Assembly: GCF_001043175.1 (NCBI RefSeq)
Contig: NZ_CP011494.1
Span: 1,550,001-1,614,000 of the forward strand
Reading direction: 5' to 3'
Origin: Marinobacter psychrophilus
GTDB taxonomy: Bacteria; Pseudomonadota; Gammaproteobacteria; Pseudomonadales; Oleiphilaceae
Length of the DNA: 64,000 nt
Both the position numbers and the translations under genes were made by a program. Below the pieces are notes generated by a model. The model did not search any database and had not been told where the DNA came from. It saw nothing but the letters and a program-made list of their open reading frames with translations. This document shows, piece after piece, positions 27,144 through 37,232 of the stretch. The first letter of the stretch is position 1. Each line of letters opens with the position of its first letter.

Positions 27144-27159
27144 AATTTATCTATAAATT
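27144..27159. promoter_or_regulatory. Palindrome in dctP/pxpA divergent promoter (candidate operator 2)
   Basis: AATTTA-TCTA-TAAATT, a second perfect dyad, 67 bases downstream of the first, in an AT-rich stretch likely to hold the pxpA promoter. The rest of 26963-27272 shows no gene. Confidence 0.4.
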
Positions 27160-27272
27160 GGTTGTATAGAAGATGGGTAACGGGTGAATTTGTTCCCATG
27201 CTTGTCGCCACTCATGACAGCGATCACTCGCTACAGCCACAACTTATAACAGCCATAAGCCCGGAGGCTCAC

Positions 27273-28010
27273 ATGCTATTGAATTGCGATATCGGTGAAA
27301 GCTACGGCGCTTGGTCCATGGGTCTGGATGATCAGGTCATGCCGTTGATTGACCAGGCCAACATCGCCTGCGGGTTTCACGCTGGCGACCCGCGAGTGAT
27401 GTTCAATACCGTGCGCCTGGCGTTGCAACACGGGGTCACCCTGGGGGCGCATCCGGCGTATCCGGATCTTCAGGGGTTTGGTCGTCGGTCTATGGTGTGT
27501 GCAGCAGATGAAATTCACACCATGGTGTTGTATCAGGTGGGCGCTCTGGCGCAGATCGCCGCGGCCCAAGGTGGCCAATTAAACTATGTAAAGCCCCACG
27601 GCGCGCTGTATAACGACATGATGCGCGACGAGGTCATACTGCGCGCAATCCTCGAGGCGCTGGCGCAATCGCCGCAAACCTTGGCGTTGATGGCCATGAC
27701 CACAGCGGACAACCAGCGCCTGAAACAGCTATGCGCGGAATACGGCGTAACGTTGCTGCTGGAAGCTTTCGCCGATCGCGCCTATGACAGCGCCGGATAT
27801 TTGGTTTCGCGCAGCCAAACGGGTGCTGTGTACCACGACTCCAGCATAATTGTGCAGCAGGCACTGGCCTTTGCCCGTGGTCAGAGCATTCAGTCGATAG
27901 AAGGCAAAGCCTTGCATCTGGAAGCAGACACGCTGTGTGTGCACGGTGACAACCCTGAGTCTGTGGCCGCAGTGTGGGCGATTCGTGACGCGTTCAGGAA
28001 GCTGGTGTGA
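27273..28010 (+). CDS. pxpA: 5-oxoprolinase subunit A (LamB/YcsF family)
   Basis: 245 residues. With PxpB and PxpC it hydrolyses 5-oxoproline (pyroglutamate) to glutamate using ATP. Seen: [54 protein letters not shown] and the C-terminal [10 protein letters not shown], all YcsF hallmarks. ATG 27273 has GGAGG at 27262-27266; upstream in-frame starts lack a ribosome site and similarity. Its TGA overlaps the pxpB ATG. Confidence 0.95.
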   Translation: MLLNCDIGESYGAWSMGLDDQVMPLIDQANIACGFHAGDPRVMFNTVRLALQHGVTLGAHPAYPDLQGFGRRSMVCAADEIHTMVLYQVGALAQIAAAQGGQLNYVKPHGALYNDMMRDEVILRAILEALAQSPQTLALMAMTTADNQRLKQLCAEYGVTLLLEAFADRAYDSAGYLVSRSQTGAVYHDSSIIVQQALAFARGQSIQSIEGKALHLEADTLCVHGDNPESVAAVWAIRDAFRKLV

Positions 28011-28780
28011 TGCAGTGGCGCTATGACATCAGCGGTATAGATACCGTTACCCTACATTTTGGCCAGCGTATCGATGCGGCTCTGGTGACCCCGATTCACC
28101 GTGCTGCAATCGCTTTAAAATCAAGCCTGGGCCCGCGATTACTGGACGCGGTGCCGTCTTACACGACGCTGCTGTTGCGTTATGATGTGTTGCAGGACGA
28201 TCTGGCCAGTTTGATGGGGCAGGTAAGTGAGGTGCTGAACCAGCTGCCCGATGCCATCGGGGAAGTTGATGCTGAGTCAGAGATTATTGAGGTTCCGGTG
28301 TTTTATCACCCCAGCGTCGGGCCGGATCTGAAGCGCTTGGCGCAGCGCTCCGGTTTCAGTGTAGAAGAGTTTATTCGCCGCCACAGCGAGCGCCTTTATC
28401 AGGTATTCGCCATTGGCTTTGCCCCGGGTTTTGCCTACCTGGGCGAGGTGGCCGAAGAGTTGAGTGTGCCTCGGCTTGCCAACCCGCGGGCAAAAGTGCC
28501 GGCGGGTACTCTGGGTATCGCCGACACCCAAACCGCGCTTTATCCCATAGTGTCGCCTGGCGGCTGGAATCTGATTGGCCGTACTCCTTTGGTCCTGTTT
28601 GATCAGTCCCGGGCACAGCCCAGCCTGCTGGAAGCCGGCCAGACAGTGCGCTTCCGCCCAATAGCACAAGACGAATACCTTGAGCTTGGAGGTCGCCTTG
28701 ACGATTTGCCCTGGGGCGTGGAGCCAGGTTTAGACATACAGCAAGGCGCGCCTGCTAAAAAACAGGGGGAAAAGTTATGA
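28010..28780 (+). CDS. pxpB: 5-oxoprolinase subunit B (KipI family)
   Basis: 256 residues from ATG 28010, which overlaps the pxpA stop by one base (TGATG); a GTG one codon earlier is also possible. KipI-like allophanate hydrolase subunit 1 domain. Seen: DAVPSYTTLLLRYD, EIIEVPVFY, FAIGFAPGFAYLGEV, VPAGTLGIADTQTALYP and SPGGWNLIGRTPL. Older annotations call this a sporulation-kinase inhibitor; in this context it is an enzyme subunit. It overlaps pxpC by 4 bases. Confidence 0.95.
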   Translation: MQWRYDISGIDTVTLHFGQRIDAALVTPIHRAAIALKSSLGPRLLDAVPSYTTLLLRYDVLQDDLASLMGQVSEVLNQLPDAIGEVDAESEIIEVPVFYHPSVGPDLKRLAQRSGFSVEEFIRRHSERLYQVFAIGFAPGFAYLGEVAEELSVPRLANPRAKVPAGTLGIADTQTALYPIVSPGGWNLIGRTPLVLFDQSRAQPSLLEAGQTVRFRPIAQDEYLELGGRLDDLPWGVEPGLDIQQGAPAKKQGEKL

Positions 28781-29727
28781 CGCACTCCAAGCCCGGTTTG
28801 TTGATTGAAAAACCTGGGTTTCTGAGCCTGATTCAGGACGCCGGGCGTCGTGGCGTGATGCACTTGGGGCTGGCCACGGGCGGCGCTATGGATCGCCATG
28901 CCTGGGCCTGGGCAAACTACCTGTTGGGTAATTGTTTCGGGGCGGCGGCGTTAGAAATCACCTTTGGCCAAGTGGAGTTTGTGAGTCAGTTGAACGCCAG
29001 TATTGCCATTACCGGAGCAAAGGTGACGGTCACGGTGAACGGAGCTTCGCAGCCGTTGTGGGCAACGCTGTCGCTGAAAGCCGGGGACAGGGTGACATTG
29101 GGTGCGCCCCGTGCCGGACTGCGCAGTTATTTGGCTGTTGCCGGTGGTTTTAGCGTTGCCGCAGGTTTGGGTAACAGCTGCGCCACCCTGTACAGGGAAA
29201 AAACCGGAGGCCTGCATCGCGATGGGCAACCGTTAAAAGCCGGCGATCTGCTGCCTTGTGAGCCCCAGTCCCAAAATCCGCCGCTGCAGCGTCAAGTGCC
29301 TGTTGACTGGATACCCGATTACCGCGAGGCACTCATTCTGGATGTCATTATAGGGGCACAGATAGAGCGTTTTCCCTCCCGTTCTCTGGAGTGCTTTTTC
29401 ACCCAGCCTTATACCTTGAGCCCGCAGAGCGATCGTATGGGCGCAAGATTAAACGGCCCGGCGTTAGAGGTGTTTGGCGAGCGCCTGATTTCTGAAGGCA
29501 TCAGCCTGGGTGCGGTTCAGGTGCCGGCCAATGGTTTACCAATCATACTTCTAAACGATCGCCAGACCATCGGCGGCTACCCGAAGCTTGGGGCTGTGAC
29601 GCCCCGCAGCCTAGATGCGCTGGCCCAGCGCCAGCCGGGCAGTCAGCTTCAGTTCCGCCCAGTGGCCCTGTATGAGGCCCAAAGGCGTGAAAAGGCCTTT
29701 CTGAATTTTTTTAACAAGACTCTTTAG
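28777..29727 (+). CDS. pxpC: 5-oxoprolinase subunit C (KipA/biotin-dependent carboxyltransferase family)
   Basis: 316 residues. Seen: IEKPGFLSLIQDAGRRGVMHLGLATGGAMDRHAW, GNCFGAAALEITFG, YLAVAGGF, SDRMGARLNGP, ISEGISLGAVQVPANGLPIILLNDRQTIGGYPKLG: the AHS2/allophanate hydrolase subunit 2 signature. Last gene of the overlapping pxpABC operon and convergent with the DUF2058 gene; the 46 bases between hold no clear terminator. Confidence 0.95.
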   Translation: MTHSKPGLLIEKPGFLSLIQDAGRRGVMHLGLATGGAMDRHAWAWANYLLGNCFGAAALEITFGQVEFVSQLNASIAITGAKVTVTVNGASQPLWATLSLKAGDRVTLGAPRAGLRSYLAVAGGFSVAAGLGNSCATLYREKTGGLHRDGQPLKAGDLLPCEPQSQNPPLQRQVPVDWIPDYREALILDVIIGAQIERFPSRSLECFFTQPYTLSPQSDRMGARLNGPALEVFGERLISEGISLGAVQVPANGLPIILLNDRQTIGGYPKLGAVTPRSLDALAQRQPGSQLQFRPVALYEAQRREKAFLNFFNKTL

Positions 29728-29773
29728 TTCATTGTTGAATATAAAAATCCACTGGCTCTTTTAACGTTCCTTA

Positions 29774-30310
29774 TTACCACATGAGATCGTCCGGGATCTC
29801 ATAGCCGGCGTAAGGATCATCGTCGCCGAGGTCGTCTTTCGTACGCTCGTGCAATACCACAACGGCCTGTGCGTCCCGTTCCTGGATTTTGCGTGCTACG
29901 CCCTCGGCGACAATCTCGTATTCGCCACTGACGCAGATAATCGCCAGTCGGCCGCGGGCTAGCTGGTCGACCATTAGGTCGTCCACATACATTTTCTTGA
30001 TTTTCTTGTCGTGAACAAATTGGTAAGAGGATTCGCCGTGACTGCGGTTCAGTCGGTTGGTTCCCACTAATTGGCGGATTTGGGCCTGTATGGCCTTTTT
30101 TTGGGCCTCGGCCTGGTGCTGTTGATTCAACTGACGGTCGCGCTCGGTTTTTTCTTCCCGTGCTTGCTGTACTCGCTGTTCGGCTTCATTTACCTGCACT
30201 GCGCCTTTGGGCTGCTGTTTGCGCTGTTTGTGCTTTTCATTGCGAATCGCTTTGGCCTTTTTTTTGTCGGCCAGGCCGGCTTTCAGTAACTGGTCCTGCA
30301 GGGACGCCAT
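29774..30310 (-). CDS. DUF2058 (YaiL-like) protein
   Basis: 178 residues. Seen: ASLQDQLLKAGLADKKKAKAIRNEKHKQRKQ, a very basic N-terminal region, a charged coiled coil (about 40-75), and a conserved C-terminal domain with FVHDKKIKKMYVDDLMVDQLARGRLAIICV. Widespread in gammaproteobacteria, without an established function; the basic helix suggests nucleic-acid or ribosome contact (inference). Single-gene unit, divergent from dbpA. Confidence 0.85.
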   Translation of the reverse strand: MASLQDQLLKAGLADKKKAKAIRNEKHKQRKQQPKGAVQVNEAEQRVQQAREEKTERDRQLNQQHQAEAQKKAIQAQIRQLVGTNRLNRSHGESSYQFVHDKKIKKMYVDDLMVDQLARGRLAIICVSGEYEIVAEGVARKIQERDAQAVVVLHERTKDDLGDDDPYAGYEIPDDLMW

Positions 30311-30421
30311 GGGGTAACTCCGTTAATTGGTAAGATAATCTGCTATTATTGAACTAACCTCAGTATACGCCCTCGCGTTTACCTTCTTAACCAGCAACTG
30401 CTGATTCCGGGATTTTCTTGT

Positions 30422-31795
30422 ATGCCATCCTTTAAAGACCTTGAACTGTCTGCCGCCATGCAGGCCAATCTTGCGCGCCTGGGCTTTACCGAACCCACGG
30501 ACATTCAGACGCGGGCCTTGCCCCATTGCCTGGCGGGTCAAGACGTTATCGCCTTGGCGCACACCGGCAGCGGCAAAACCGCGGCCTTCGGCATTGGTCT
30601 GATTGAACATGTCAAACCCAAGCAGTTCTCGGTACAAAGCTTGGTACTGTGCCCCACTCGGGAGTTGGCTGATCAGGTCGCCAAGGCTTTGCGGGAATTG
30701 GCCCGTGCCCGCGACAATATAAAAATACTCACCCTGTGCGGTGGTGTGTCGATTGGCCCTCAGATCGGCTCGCTGGCCCACGGTGCTCATATCGTTGTGG
30801 GTACCCCAGGGCGGATAGCGGATCACCTGCAAAAAGGCACACTGAAACTGGATCGGGTGCACACCGTGGTGCTGGACGAAGCCGACCGCATGTTGGATAT
30901 GGGGTTTCAGGAAGCAGTGGAAAACATTCTTTCACACGCGCCGGCACAGCGCCAGACTCTACTGTTCTCAGCCACTTGGCCCGAATCGATTCGTAAACTC
31001 AGCGCTGGTTTTCAGCGCGAACCGGTGGATGTGCGGGCGCAAACCGAGAAAATGAACAGTGATATTGCCGAAGTGTTCTATGAGATTTCTGGCACCCAGC
31101 GTACTCGCGCCATCGTGGCCCTGCTGTCGCAGCATCAACCCACATCCTGCCTAGTGTTCTGCGCTATGAAACATCAGTGTGACGAGCTGGCGGTTGAGCT
31201 CTCACAGCAGGGCTTTTCGGCGCTGGCGTTGCACGGCGACCTGGAACAGCGCGACCGCGACAGCGTTCTGGTGCGCTTTGCCAATCAAAGTTGCCAGGTA
31301 TTAGTGGCCACCGACGTGGCGGCCCGGGGGCTGGACATAAAATCATTGCCACTGGTTGTTAACGCCGAGCCGGCGGGCGACCCGGAGATACACACGCACC
31401 GCATCGGTCGCACCGGCCGCGCTGGAGAGCAGGGGCTGGCAGTCACTCTGTGCAGCCCATCCCAGGGCCATAAAATCAATCGCCTGGAAAGTGAGCGCGG
31501 TGCAACGGTTATCTGGGGTGATAGCGGCCCATTGCTGGGCACTGTACCAAAACCGATGAAGCCGCTGATGAAAACCCTGTGCATAGCGTCCGGTCGCAAA
31601 GAAAAACTGCGCCCAGGTGATGTGATGGGCGCTCTGACCGGCGATGGCGGCTTGCCTGGTAGCGCTGTTGGTAAAATAAATGTGTTTGAATTTCAGTGTT
31701 TTGTAGCAGTGGAGAGCCGCCATGCTGGACGTGCGTTGGAACAGTTGGAGCGCGGCAAGGTAAAAGGTCGCAATTTGCGGGCACGCTTAGTCTAG
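30422..31795 (+). CDS. dbpA: ATP-dependent RNA helicase DbpA
   Basis: 457 residues, the same as E. coli DbpA. DEAD-box helicase that acts on 23S rRNA hairpin 92 during 50S assembly. Seen: Q motif region, Walker A AHTGSGKT (46-53), PTRELA, TPGR, DEAD, SAT, ATDVAARGLD, HRIGRTGR, and the C-terminal RNA-binding domain with LRPGDVMGALTGDGGLPGSAVGKINVF that distinguishes DbpA from other DEAD proteins. A single-gene unit followed by a structured 3' region. Confidence 0.93.
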   Translation: MPSFKDLELSAAMQANLARLGFTEPTDIQTRALPHCLAGQDVIALAHTGSGKTAAFGIGLIEHVKPKQFSVQSLVLCPTRELADQVAKALRELARARDNIKILTLCGGVSIGPQIGSLAHGAHIVVGTPGRIADHLQKGTLKLDRVHTVVLDEADRMLDMGFQEAVENILSHAPAQRQTLLFSATWPESIRKLSAGFQREPVDVRAQTEKMNSDIAEVFYEISGTQRTRAIVALLSQHQPTSCLVFCAMKHQCDELAVELSQQGFSALALHGDLEQRDRDSVLVRFANQSCQVLVATDVAARGLDIKSLPLVVNAEPAGDPEIHTHRIGRTGRAGEQGLAVTLCSPSQGHKINRLESERGATVIWGDSGPLLGTVPKPMKPLMKTLCIASGRKEKLRPGDVMGALTGDGGLPGSAVGKINVFEFQCFVAVESRHAGRALEQLERGKVKGRNLRARLV

Positions 31796-31810
31796 ATTGG
31801 CTTGAGTGTG

Positions 31811-31864
31811 GGACTTTCGGCGGGGAGATGGGTGGAGAAACACCCAAAAATATTCGGAAAGTCC
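31811..31864 (+). repeat. Nested stem-loops downstream of dbpA
   Basis: Outer arms GGACTTTC (31811-31818) and GAAAGTCC (31857-31864); inside them TGGGTG-GAGAAA-CACCCA (31829-31846) forms a perfect six-bp hairpin. No T-run. It begins 15 bases after the dbpA stop in the 226-base gap before oadG. The rest of that gap shows no gene. Confidence 0.5.
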
Positions 31865-32021
31865 GTATAGCAATTTGCATTCTGGTTGCCGATCGCTCAT
31901 TAAACCGTTAAATTACGCAGGATTTTGTATCCCGGTTTCCTTGAATAAAGCGCCGAACCTATGGCTTGTCGGTAAGGATTCCTTGGGGAAAGTCACTAAC
32001 CAAGACAGGTAGCTATTCGTT

Positions 32022-32273
32022 ATGAATGAGCTGATGACCCAAGCTGTTGATTTGATGATTGCGGGTATGGGTTTTGTATTTGCGTTTCTGATCGTGCTGG
32101 TACTCGCAACGATGATCATGTCTAAGCTGCTGAATCGGTTTACTGCGCCTGAGCCGGCAACTCCGGCTAGGGCGTCCCGCGCCAAACCCAAGGCGCAATC
32201 GTCAGTTGATCCTGACACCGCAGAGGCGATCAAACAGGCGGTTGCCCAATTCCGGTTGCGTCACAAAAAATGA
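32022..32273 (+). CDS. oadG: Oxaloacetate decarboxylase gamma chain
   Basis: 83 residues. Small subunit that anchors the alpha chain to the membrane beta chain. Seen: one N-terminal helix (AVDLMIAGMGFVFAFLIVLVLATMIMSKLLNRF), a Pro/Ala-rich linker, and a C-terminal basic helix. First gene of oadGAB. Confidence 0.9.
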   Translation: MNELMTQAVDLMIAGMGFVFAFLIVLVLATMIMSKLLNRFTAPEPATPARASRAKPKAQSSVDPDTAEAIKQAVAQFRLRHKK

Positions 32274-32315
32274 CCCGGAAAGCGATTTAAAACCTTTAAA
32301 CAGAAGGCTGACACG

Positions 32316-34097
32316 ATGACAGACATTAAAAAACCGCTGGGGATTACGGACGTTGTACTGCGTGACGCCCACCAGTCCTTGCTGGCCACCCGCATGCGGC
32401 TTGACGACATGCTGCCAATCGCCGAGAAACTCGACAAAGTCGGCTTCTGGTCACTGGAATCTTGGGGTGGAGCCACGTTTGATTCCTGTATACGGTACTT
32501 GGGCGAAGACCCCTGGGAGCGTATTCGTGAATTGAAGAAAGTCATGCCCAATACGCCCCAACAGATGTTGTTGCGTGGCCAGAACCTTCTGGGCTACCGC
32601 CACTATGCGGATGACGTGGTAGAGCGGTTTGTTGATCGTGCCGCTGAAAATGGCGTGGACGTATTCCGCATTTTTGATGCGATGAACGATCCCCGCAACT
32701 TGCTCACGGCCATCAAGGCCGTGCGTAAAACCGGCAAGCATGCCCAAGGCACCATTGCCTACACCACCAGCCCGGTGCACACCATCGAAATGTGGGTTGA
32801 GCTGGCGAAGGAGGTCGCGGATATGGGCGCGGATTCCATCGCGATCAAGGATATGGCAGGAATTCTCAAGCCCTATGTCGCCTTTGATCTGGTTAGTCGT
32901 TTGAAGAAAGAATTGGATATTCCGATTCACATGCAGTGCCATGCGACCACCGGCATGTCGACCGCCACAGCTATTAAAGCAGCGGAAGCTGGTATTGATA
33001 ATGTGGACACAGCTATATCCTCAATGAGTATGACTTACGGCCATTCGCCAACGGAAGCTGTAGTCGCCATTTTAGAAGGTACGGAGCGTGACACCGGTTT
33101 GGATCTGGTGTTGCTGGAAGAAATTGCCAGTTATTTCCGCGAAGTCCGTAAGAAGTACGCCAGGTTTGAAGGCAGCCTTCGGGGCACCGATTCCCGCATT
33201 CTAATTGCTCAGGTGCCGGGTGGCATGCTGACCAATATGGAAGGCCAGCTCAAAGAGCAGAACGCCGCTCATAGATTTGATGAAGTACTGGCTGAAATTC
33301 CCAAAGTGCGTGAAGACTTGGGCTTTATTCCGCTGGTAACGCCGACCTCGCAGATTGTCGGCACACAGGCGGTACTGAACATACTGACCGGTGAGCGTTA
33401 TAAATCTATTTCCAAAGAAACGGCGGCTATCCTCAAAGGCGAGTACGGCGCCGCGCCTGCGCCGTTCAATAAAGAGCTTCAGGAGCGGGTTCTGGATGGC
33501 AAGGAAGTCGTTACATGCCGCCCAGCCGACCTGATTGACTCGGAAATGGACAAACTGACCGACGAGCTGAAAAAGCTGGCGGAAGAGAAAAACTTCAAGC
33601 TGGCTGATAACGTCATCGACGATGTGCTGACTTACGCCCTGTTCCCGCAGATTGGCCTGAAGTTCCTTGAAAACCGCAACAATCCGGATGCGTTTGAGCC
33701 GATTCCGTCGGCGGACGACGTAGCCCCAGCGAAAAAAGTCTCTGGTCCCGAAACGTACACCGTTGAAGTAAACAGTAAAAAATACGTGGTAGCGGTGTCT
33801 GAGGGTGGCGAAATTAGCCAGATTCAGGCAGAAGGCGGGGCTGCTTCGGCACCTGCGGCCGCTGCATCGGCGCCGGTTGGTGATGGCGATCCGGTTAACG
33901 CGCCCCTGGGCGGTAACATCTTCAAGGTTCTGGTTTCTCCCGGCGATGCCGTGGAAGAAGGCGATGTGTTGATCATTCTGGAAGCCATGAAAATGGAAAC
34001 CGAGATCCGCGCACCGAAAGCCGGTACCGTCGGTGAAGTCTTCATCAAGGTCGGTGATGCCGTCGCTGTTGATGATGAAATGCTGACAATCGCATAA
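32316..34097 (+). CDS. oadA: Oxaloacetate decarboxylase alpha chain (biotin-dependent)
   Basis: 593 residues. Carboxyltransferase that moves CO2 from oxaloacetate to biotin. Seen: [19 protein letters not shown] active-site start, metal-binding [10 protein letters not shown], the conserved carboxylase domain, an Ala/Pro-rich hinge (about 505-525), and the C-terminal biotinyl domain with K559 in EAMKMETE. It starts 42 bases after oadG and is followed at once by oadB. Confidence 0.97.
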   Translation: MTDIKKPLGITDVVLRDAHQSLLATRMRLDDMLPIAEKLDKVGFWSLESWGGATFDSCIRYLGEDPWERIRELKKVMPNTPQQMLLRGQNLLGYRHYADDVVERFVDRAAENGVDVFRIFDAMNDPRNLLTAIKAVRKTGKHAQGTIAYTTSPVHTIEMWVELAKEVADMGADSIAIKDMAGILKPYVAFDLVSRLKKELDIPIHMQCHATTGMSTATAIKAAEAGIDNVDTAISSMSMTYGHSPTEAVVAILEGTERDTGLDLVLLEEIASYFREVRKKYARFEGSLRGTDSRILIAQVPGGMLTNMEGQLKEQNAAHRFDEVLAEIPKVREDLGFIPLVTPTSQIVGTQAVLNILTGERYKSISKETAAILKGEYGAAPAPFNKELQERVLDGKEVVTCRPADLIDSEMDKLTDELKKLAEEKNFKLADNVIDDVLTYALFPQIGLKFLENRNNPDAFEPIPSADDVAPAKKVSGPETYTVEVNSKKYVVAVSEGGEISQIQAEGGAASAPAAAASAPVGDGDPVNAPLGGNIFKVLVSPGDAVEEGDVLIILEAMKMETEIRAPKAGTVGEVFIKVGDAVAVDDEMLTIA

Positions 34098-34110
34098 GGG
34101 CCAGCATTCC

Positions 34111-35433
34111 ATGGATAAATTAATGACGTTATGGACAGGCAGTGGCCTGTTTAACATCGAAATCGGGCAAGCGATCATGATCGTGGTTTGCCTGGGTCTT
34201 CTGTACCTTGCGATCCGTAAGGGCTTCGAGCCACTGCTGCTAGTGCCGATTGGTTTTGGCGGCATTCTGGCGAACATTCCAGAGGCAGGGTTGGCCCTGT
34301 CGGCGGCGGAAAATGCCATACATGTGGCCAAACCGGAAGTGCTAGCCGCGTTGGCTGGTGCTTTGGATGTGGCCTACCAGGTAGGTCAGGCGATAACGCC
34401 AGACGTACTGGGTGCGTTTAAATCGGCTTACCACACCGGTAGCTCGGCAGAAGTGGCTATGGCCAATAACCTGGCCTCTGACTTCGGTTATGGCAACGGC
34501 ATGTTGCACAACTTCTACCTGGTGATTATCGGCAGTACCGTTGGGCCTCTGCTGATTTTCATGGGCGTGGGTGCAATGACCGATTTTGGTCCGTTGCTGG
34601 CCAACCCGAAAACTCTATTGCTGGGTGCGGCAGCGCAGTTCGGTATTTTCGGTACGGTTCTGGGTGCGGCACTGCTGGACTGGATGGGCATTCTGGACTT
34701 CACCATTCTGGAAGCGGCGGCGATTGGTATCATCGGCGGTGCCGATGGCCCAACGTCTATCTACGTGTCTAGCGTACTGGCTCCGCACCTGTTGGGTGCG
34801 ATTGCGGTTTCGGCCTACGCTTATATGGCACTGGTTCCGCTGATTCAGCCGCCCATTATGAAGGCGCTGACCACGAAAAAAGAACGTGCGATCAAGATGT
34901 CCCAGCTGCGCCCGGTGAGCAAGCGCGAGAAAATCGTGTTCCCGCTGGTTGTGTTGATTGCGGTGGTTCTGTTCTTGCCGGATGCAGCTCCGCTGCTGGG
35001 TATGTTTTGTTTTGGTAACCTGATGCGCGAATGTGGTGTTGTGGAGCGTTTGAGCGACACGGCACAGAACGCGTTAATCAACATTGTGACCATTTTTCTG
35101 GGCCTATCCGTTGGCTCCAAGCTGATGGCTGAAAAATTTCTGGATGGCCAGACTCTGGGTATTCTGGCACTGGGTATTGTTGCCTTCGGTGTGGGCACAG
35201 CCGCAGGCGTGTTGATGGCGAAGTTGATGAACAAGTTCACCAAGGATCCCATCAACCCATTGATTGGTTCCGCTGGCGTATCGGCGGTGCCGATGGCAGC
35301 GCGGGTATCCAACAAGGTGGGCCTGGAAGCCAACCCGCAAAACTTCCTGCTGATGCACGCCATGGGCCCGAATGTGGCCGGTGTTATCGGTTCGGCGGTT
35401 GCAGCTGGCGTAATGATCAAGTTGCTTAGCTGA
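34111..35433 (+). CDS. oadB: Oxaloacetate decarboxylase beta chain (Na+ pump)
   Basis: 440 residues, about 9-11 helices. Decarboxylates carboxybiotin and exports sodium ions. Seen: [20 protein letters not shown], the sodium-site region [55 protein letters not shown], and C-terminal [41 protein letters not shown]. The sodium gradient it makes could feed the TRAP transporters upstream (inference). Followed by a strong terminator. Confidence 0.97.
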   Translation: MDKLMTLWTGSGLFNIEIGQAIMIVVCLGLLYLAIRKGFEPLLLVPIGFGGILANIPEAGLALSAAENAIHVAKPEVLAALAGALDVAYQVGQAITPDVLGAFKSAYHTGSSAEVAMANNLASDFGYGNGMLHNFYLVIIGSTVGPLLIFMGVGAMTDFGPLLANPKTLLLGAAAQFGIFGTVLGAALLDWMGILDFTILEAAAIGIIGGADGPTSIYVSSVLAPHLLGAIAVSAYAYMALVPLIQPPIMKALTTKKERAIKMSQLRPVSKREKIVFPLVVLIAVVLFLPDAAPLLGMFCFGNLMRECGVVERLSDTAQNALINIVTIFLGLSVGSKLMAEKFLDGQTLGILALGIVAFGVGTAAGVLMAKLMNKFTKDPINPLIGSAGVSAVPMAARVSNKVGLEANPQNFLLMHAMGPNVAGVIGSAVAAGVMIKLLS

Positions 35434-35452
35434 TCGTTCTGTTGCTGTTCCG

Positions 35453-35487
35453 AAAACCCCGCCCGGCCTAAGCCCGGCGGGGTTTTT
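35453..35487 (+). terminator. Rho-independent terminator after oadB
   Basis: Eleven-bp perfect stem AAAACCCCGCC (35453-35463) / GGCGGGGTTTT (35476-35486) with a 12-base loop and trailing T-run, 20 bases after the oadB stop. Confidence 0.92.
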
Positions 35488-35586
35488 CGTTTTTGGCGGT
35501 TCACTTGGAGGTACGAGTCGGTATTGACTCGAGTCACTGACTTTCACTACAGGCTTCTCGATGGGGCGATCGCTTGCGAACCGCAT

Positions 35587-37029
35587 TCAAAGTGGCAATT
35601 CGGTCTTGCGGCGGCGCACCTGCGCAGGAGCCGGACTATCGCACGGCAGGAATTGGCCGCGCCCGACCGCGCCGCGTGGCTCGCCATCCCACACCACTTC
35701 TCCACGCGACAACGTTATAGCGGGCCAAGCGCTCAGTTGCATACCCGCGTAAGGCGTATAGTCAACATTATGGTGGAGCATCTCGTTGCTTATATGCACC
35801 GCCCGACCTTCATCCCAGATCACAAGGTCGGCATCAGCGCCAATCGCGATGCTACCTTTGCGCGGATACAGTCCGTAAATCTTGGCGGCATTGGTGGACG
35901 TCAGGGCAACGAATTGTTGCGGAGTGATGCGTCCGCCTCGCACGCCTTCGGACCAAAGCAACGCCATGCGGGTTTCAACACCGGGAATGCCATTGGCTAT
36001 CTTGTCGAAAGAAACATCTTCGCCATGGGCCTTCTTGCCGTCAGGGCCATCGAAGCGAAATGGCGCGTGATCGGAGGAAAAAACCTCAAACAAACCGTTT
36101 TCCAGACCATTCCAGATTACTTGCTGATTGGCAGCGTCGCGCGGCGGCGGGCTGCAGATGCACTTGGCGCCGTCGAAACTGTTATCACTCCCCAGCGAGT
36201 CTGCGGTCAGGAACAGATACTGTGGGCAGGTCTCGGCATATACCTTCAAGCCTTGACTTTGGGCCCAGCGGATCTGCTCCATAGCTTCGCGGCCCGACAC
36301 ATGCACGATCAGTATTGGCACATCTACAAGTTCGGCCATGGCGATGGCGCGATGAGTCGCCTCACGCTCGACCAGCATCGGTCGTGAACTGGCGTGATAT
36401 CGCGGTGCTTTATGGCCGGCTGCCAGCAGGCGTTCAGTCAACCAGGCAATGCAGTCACTGCTCTCAGCATGCAGCATCACCATCGCACCTTCTGCCCGTG
36501 CTACGGAGAGCGTTTCCAGTATCTGTCGATCGTCGAGCTTAAGTGCGTCGTAGGTCATGTAGATTTTGAACGAGGTATAGCCCTCAGCAATCAGCTCCGG
36601 AAGTTCACGGTACAAAACGTCTTCCGTGGGATCCGTAATAATAAGATGAATAGCGAAGTCTATCAGCGCCTTTTCGTAGGCGCGACGCTGATAATCGTCT
36701 ACCGCAGCGCGAAGGCTTTGACCCTTTAGCTGGCAGGCAAACGGGATCACCGTGGTGCTTCCACCGCATGCTGCAGAGCGAGTACCACTTTCAAAATCAT
36801 CGGCCATAATCGAGCCGTCGCCGGTAGCCTGATCGAGATGCACATGACTGTCGATGCCACCCGGTGTGACCGTTCGACCGGCTGCATCAATCTCATGCCG
36901 TGCGCTCTTCAACTCCAGTGCCAGTGCCAGCGTTGCGATCCGGCCATCACGTACCCCGATATCACATGGAAAGGAGTCCGACGCCGTGACGACGTTTGCG
37001 TTACGAATGATCAGATCGAAAGGCTGCAT
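35587..37029 (-). CDS. hydA: D-hydantoinase / dihydropyrimidinase family amidohydrolase
   Basis: 480 residues. Opens cyclic diamides (hydantoins, dihydropyrimidines). Seen: the complete dinuclear metal site of the cyclic amidohydrolase family: H62 and H64 in DSHVHLD, carbamylated K155 in SFKIYMTYD, H187 in MLHAES, H243 in IVHVSG and D320 in SSDHAP. Last gene of the minus-strand ABC-aminotransferase-RpiR-PuuE cluster, separated from the preceding gene by 203 bases, so it may also have its own promoter. No carbamoylase gene is adjacent. Exact substrate not determinable. Confidence 0.88.
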   Translation of the reverse strand: MQPFDLIIRNANVVTASDSFPCDIGVRDGRIATLALALELKSARHEIDAAGRTVTPGGIDSHVHLDQATGDGSIMADDFESGTRSAACGGSTTVIPFACQLKGQSLRAAVDDYQRRAYEKALIDFAIHLIITDPTEDVLYRELPELIAEGYTSFKIYMTYDALKLDDRQILETLSVARAEGAMVMLHAESSDCIAWLTERLLAAGHKAPRYHASSRPMLVEREATHRAIAMAELVDVPILIVHVSGREAMEQIRWAQSQGLKVYAETCPQYLFLTADSLGSDNSFDGAKCICSPPPRDAANQQVIWNGLENGLFEVFSSDHAPFRFDGPDGKKAHGEDVSFDKIANGIPGVETRMALLWSEGVRGGRITPQQFVALTSTNAAKIYGLYPRKGSIAIGADADLVIWDEGRAVHISNEMLHHNVDYTPYAGMQLSAWPAITLSRGEVVWDGEPRGAVGRGQFLPCDSPAPAQVRRRKTELPL

Positions 37030-37232
37030 GGCTGATCTCTTTAAATTATTGATAGAATCCGAACCTGCACACTGATTTCGACAGGGAGGATGCGTCCAAA
37101 AGTGCTTCGGCCCAGATGAGGTATATCTTTTGATATTAACTAACGTCTCTATGAATAAGCGGGCTTGTATAGACAGCGTCCATCAGGTTAGCGCAAGTCA
37201 AAACTGTCTGAAAAACGAGAGCTCCAGACCCT

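Noticed and set aside
28010..28780. KipI sporulation-kinase inhibitor
   Set aside because: It lies in an overlapping pxpABC operon of a non-sporulating bacterium, so the 5-oxoprolinase role is far more likely.
33201..34331. Minus-strand open frame of 376 codons
   Set aside because: Antisense to oadA and the start of oadB, crossing their gene boundary; no family features.
35524..36387. Long plus-strand open frame of 287 codons
   Set aside because: It lies antisense to hydA, whose full active-site set is intact; the plus-strand translation has no recognisable motifs and is a by-product of GC-rich codon use.
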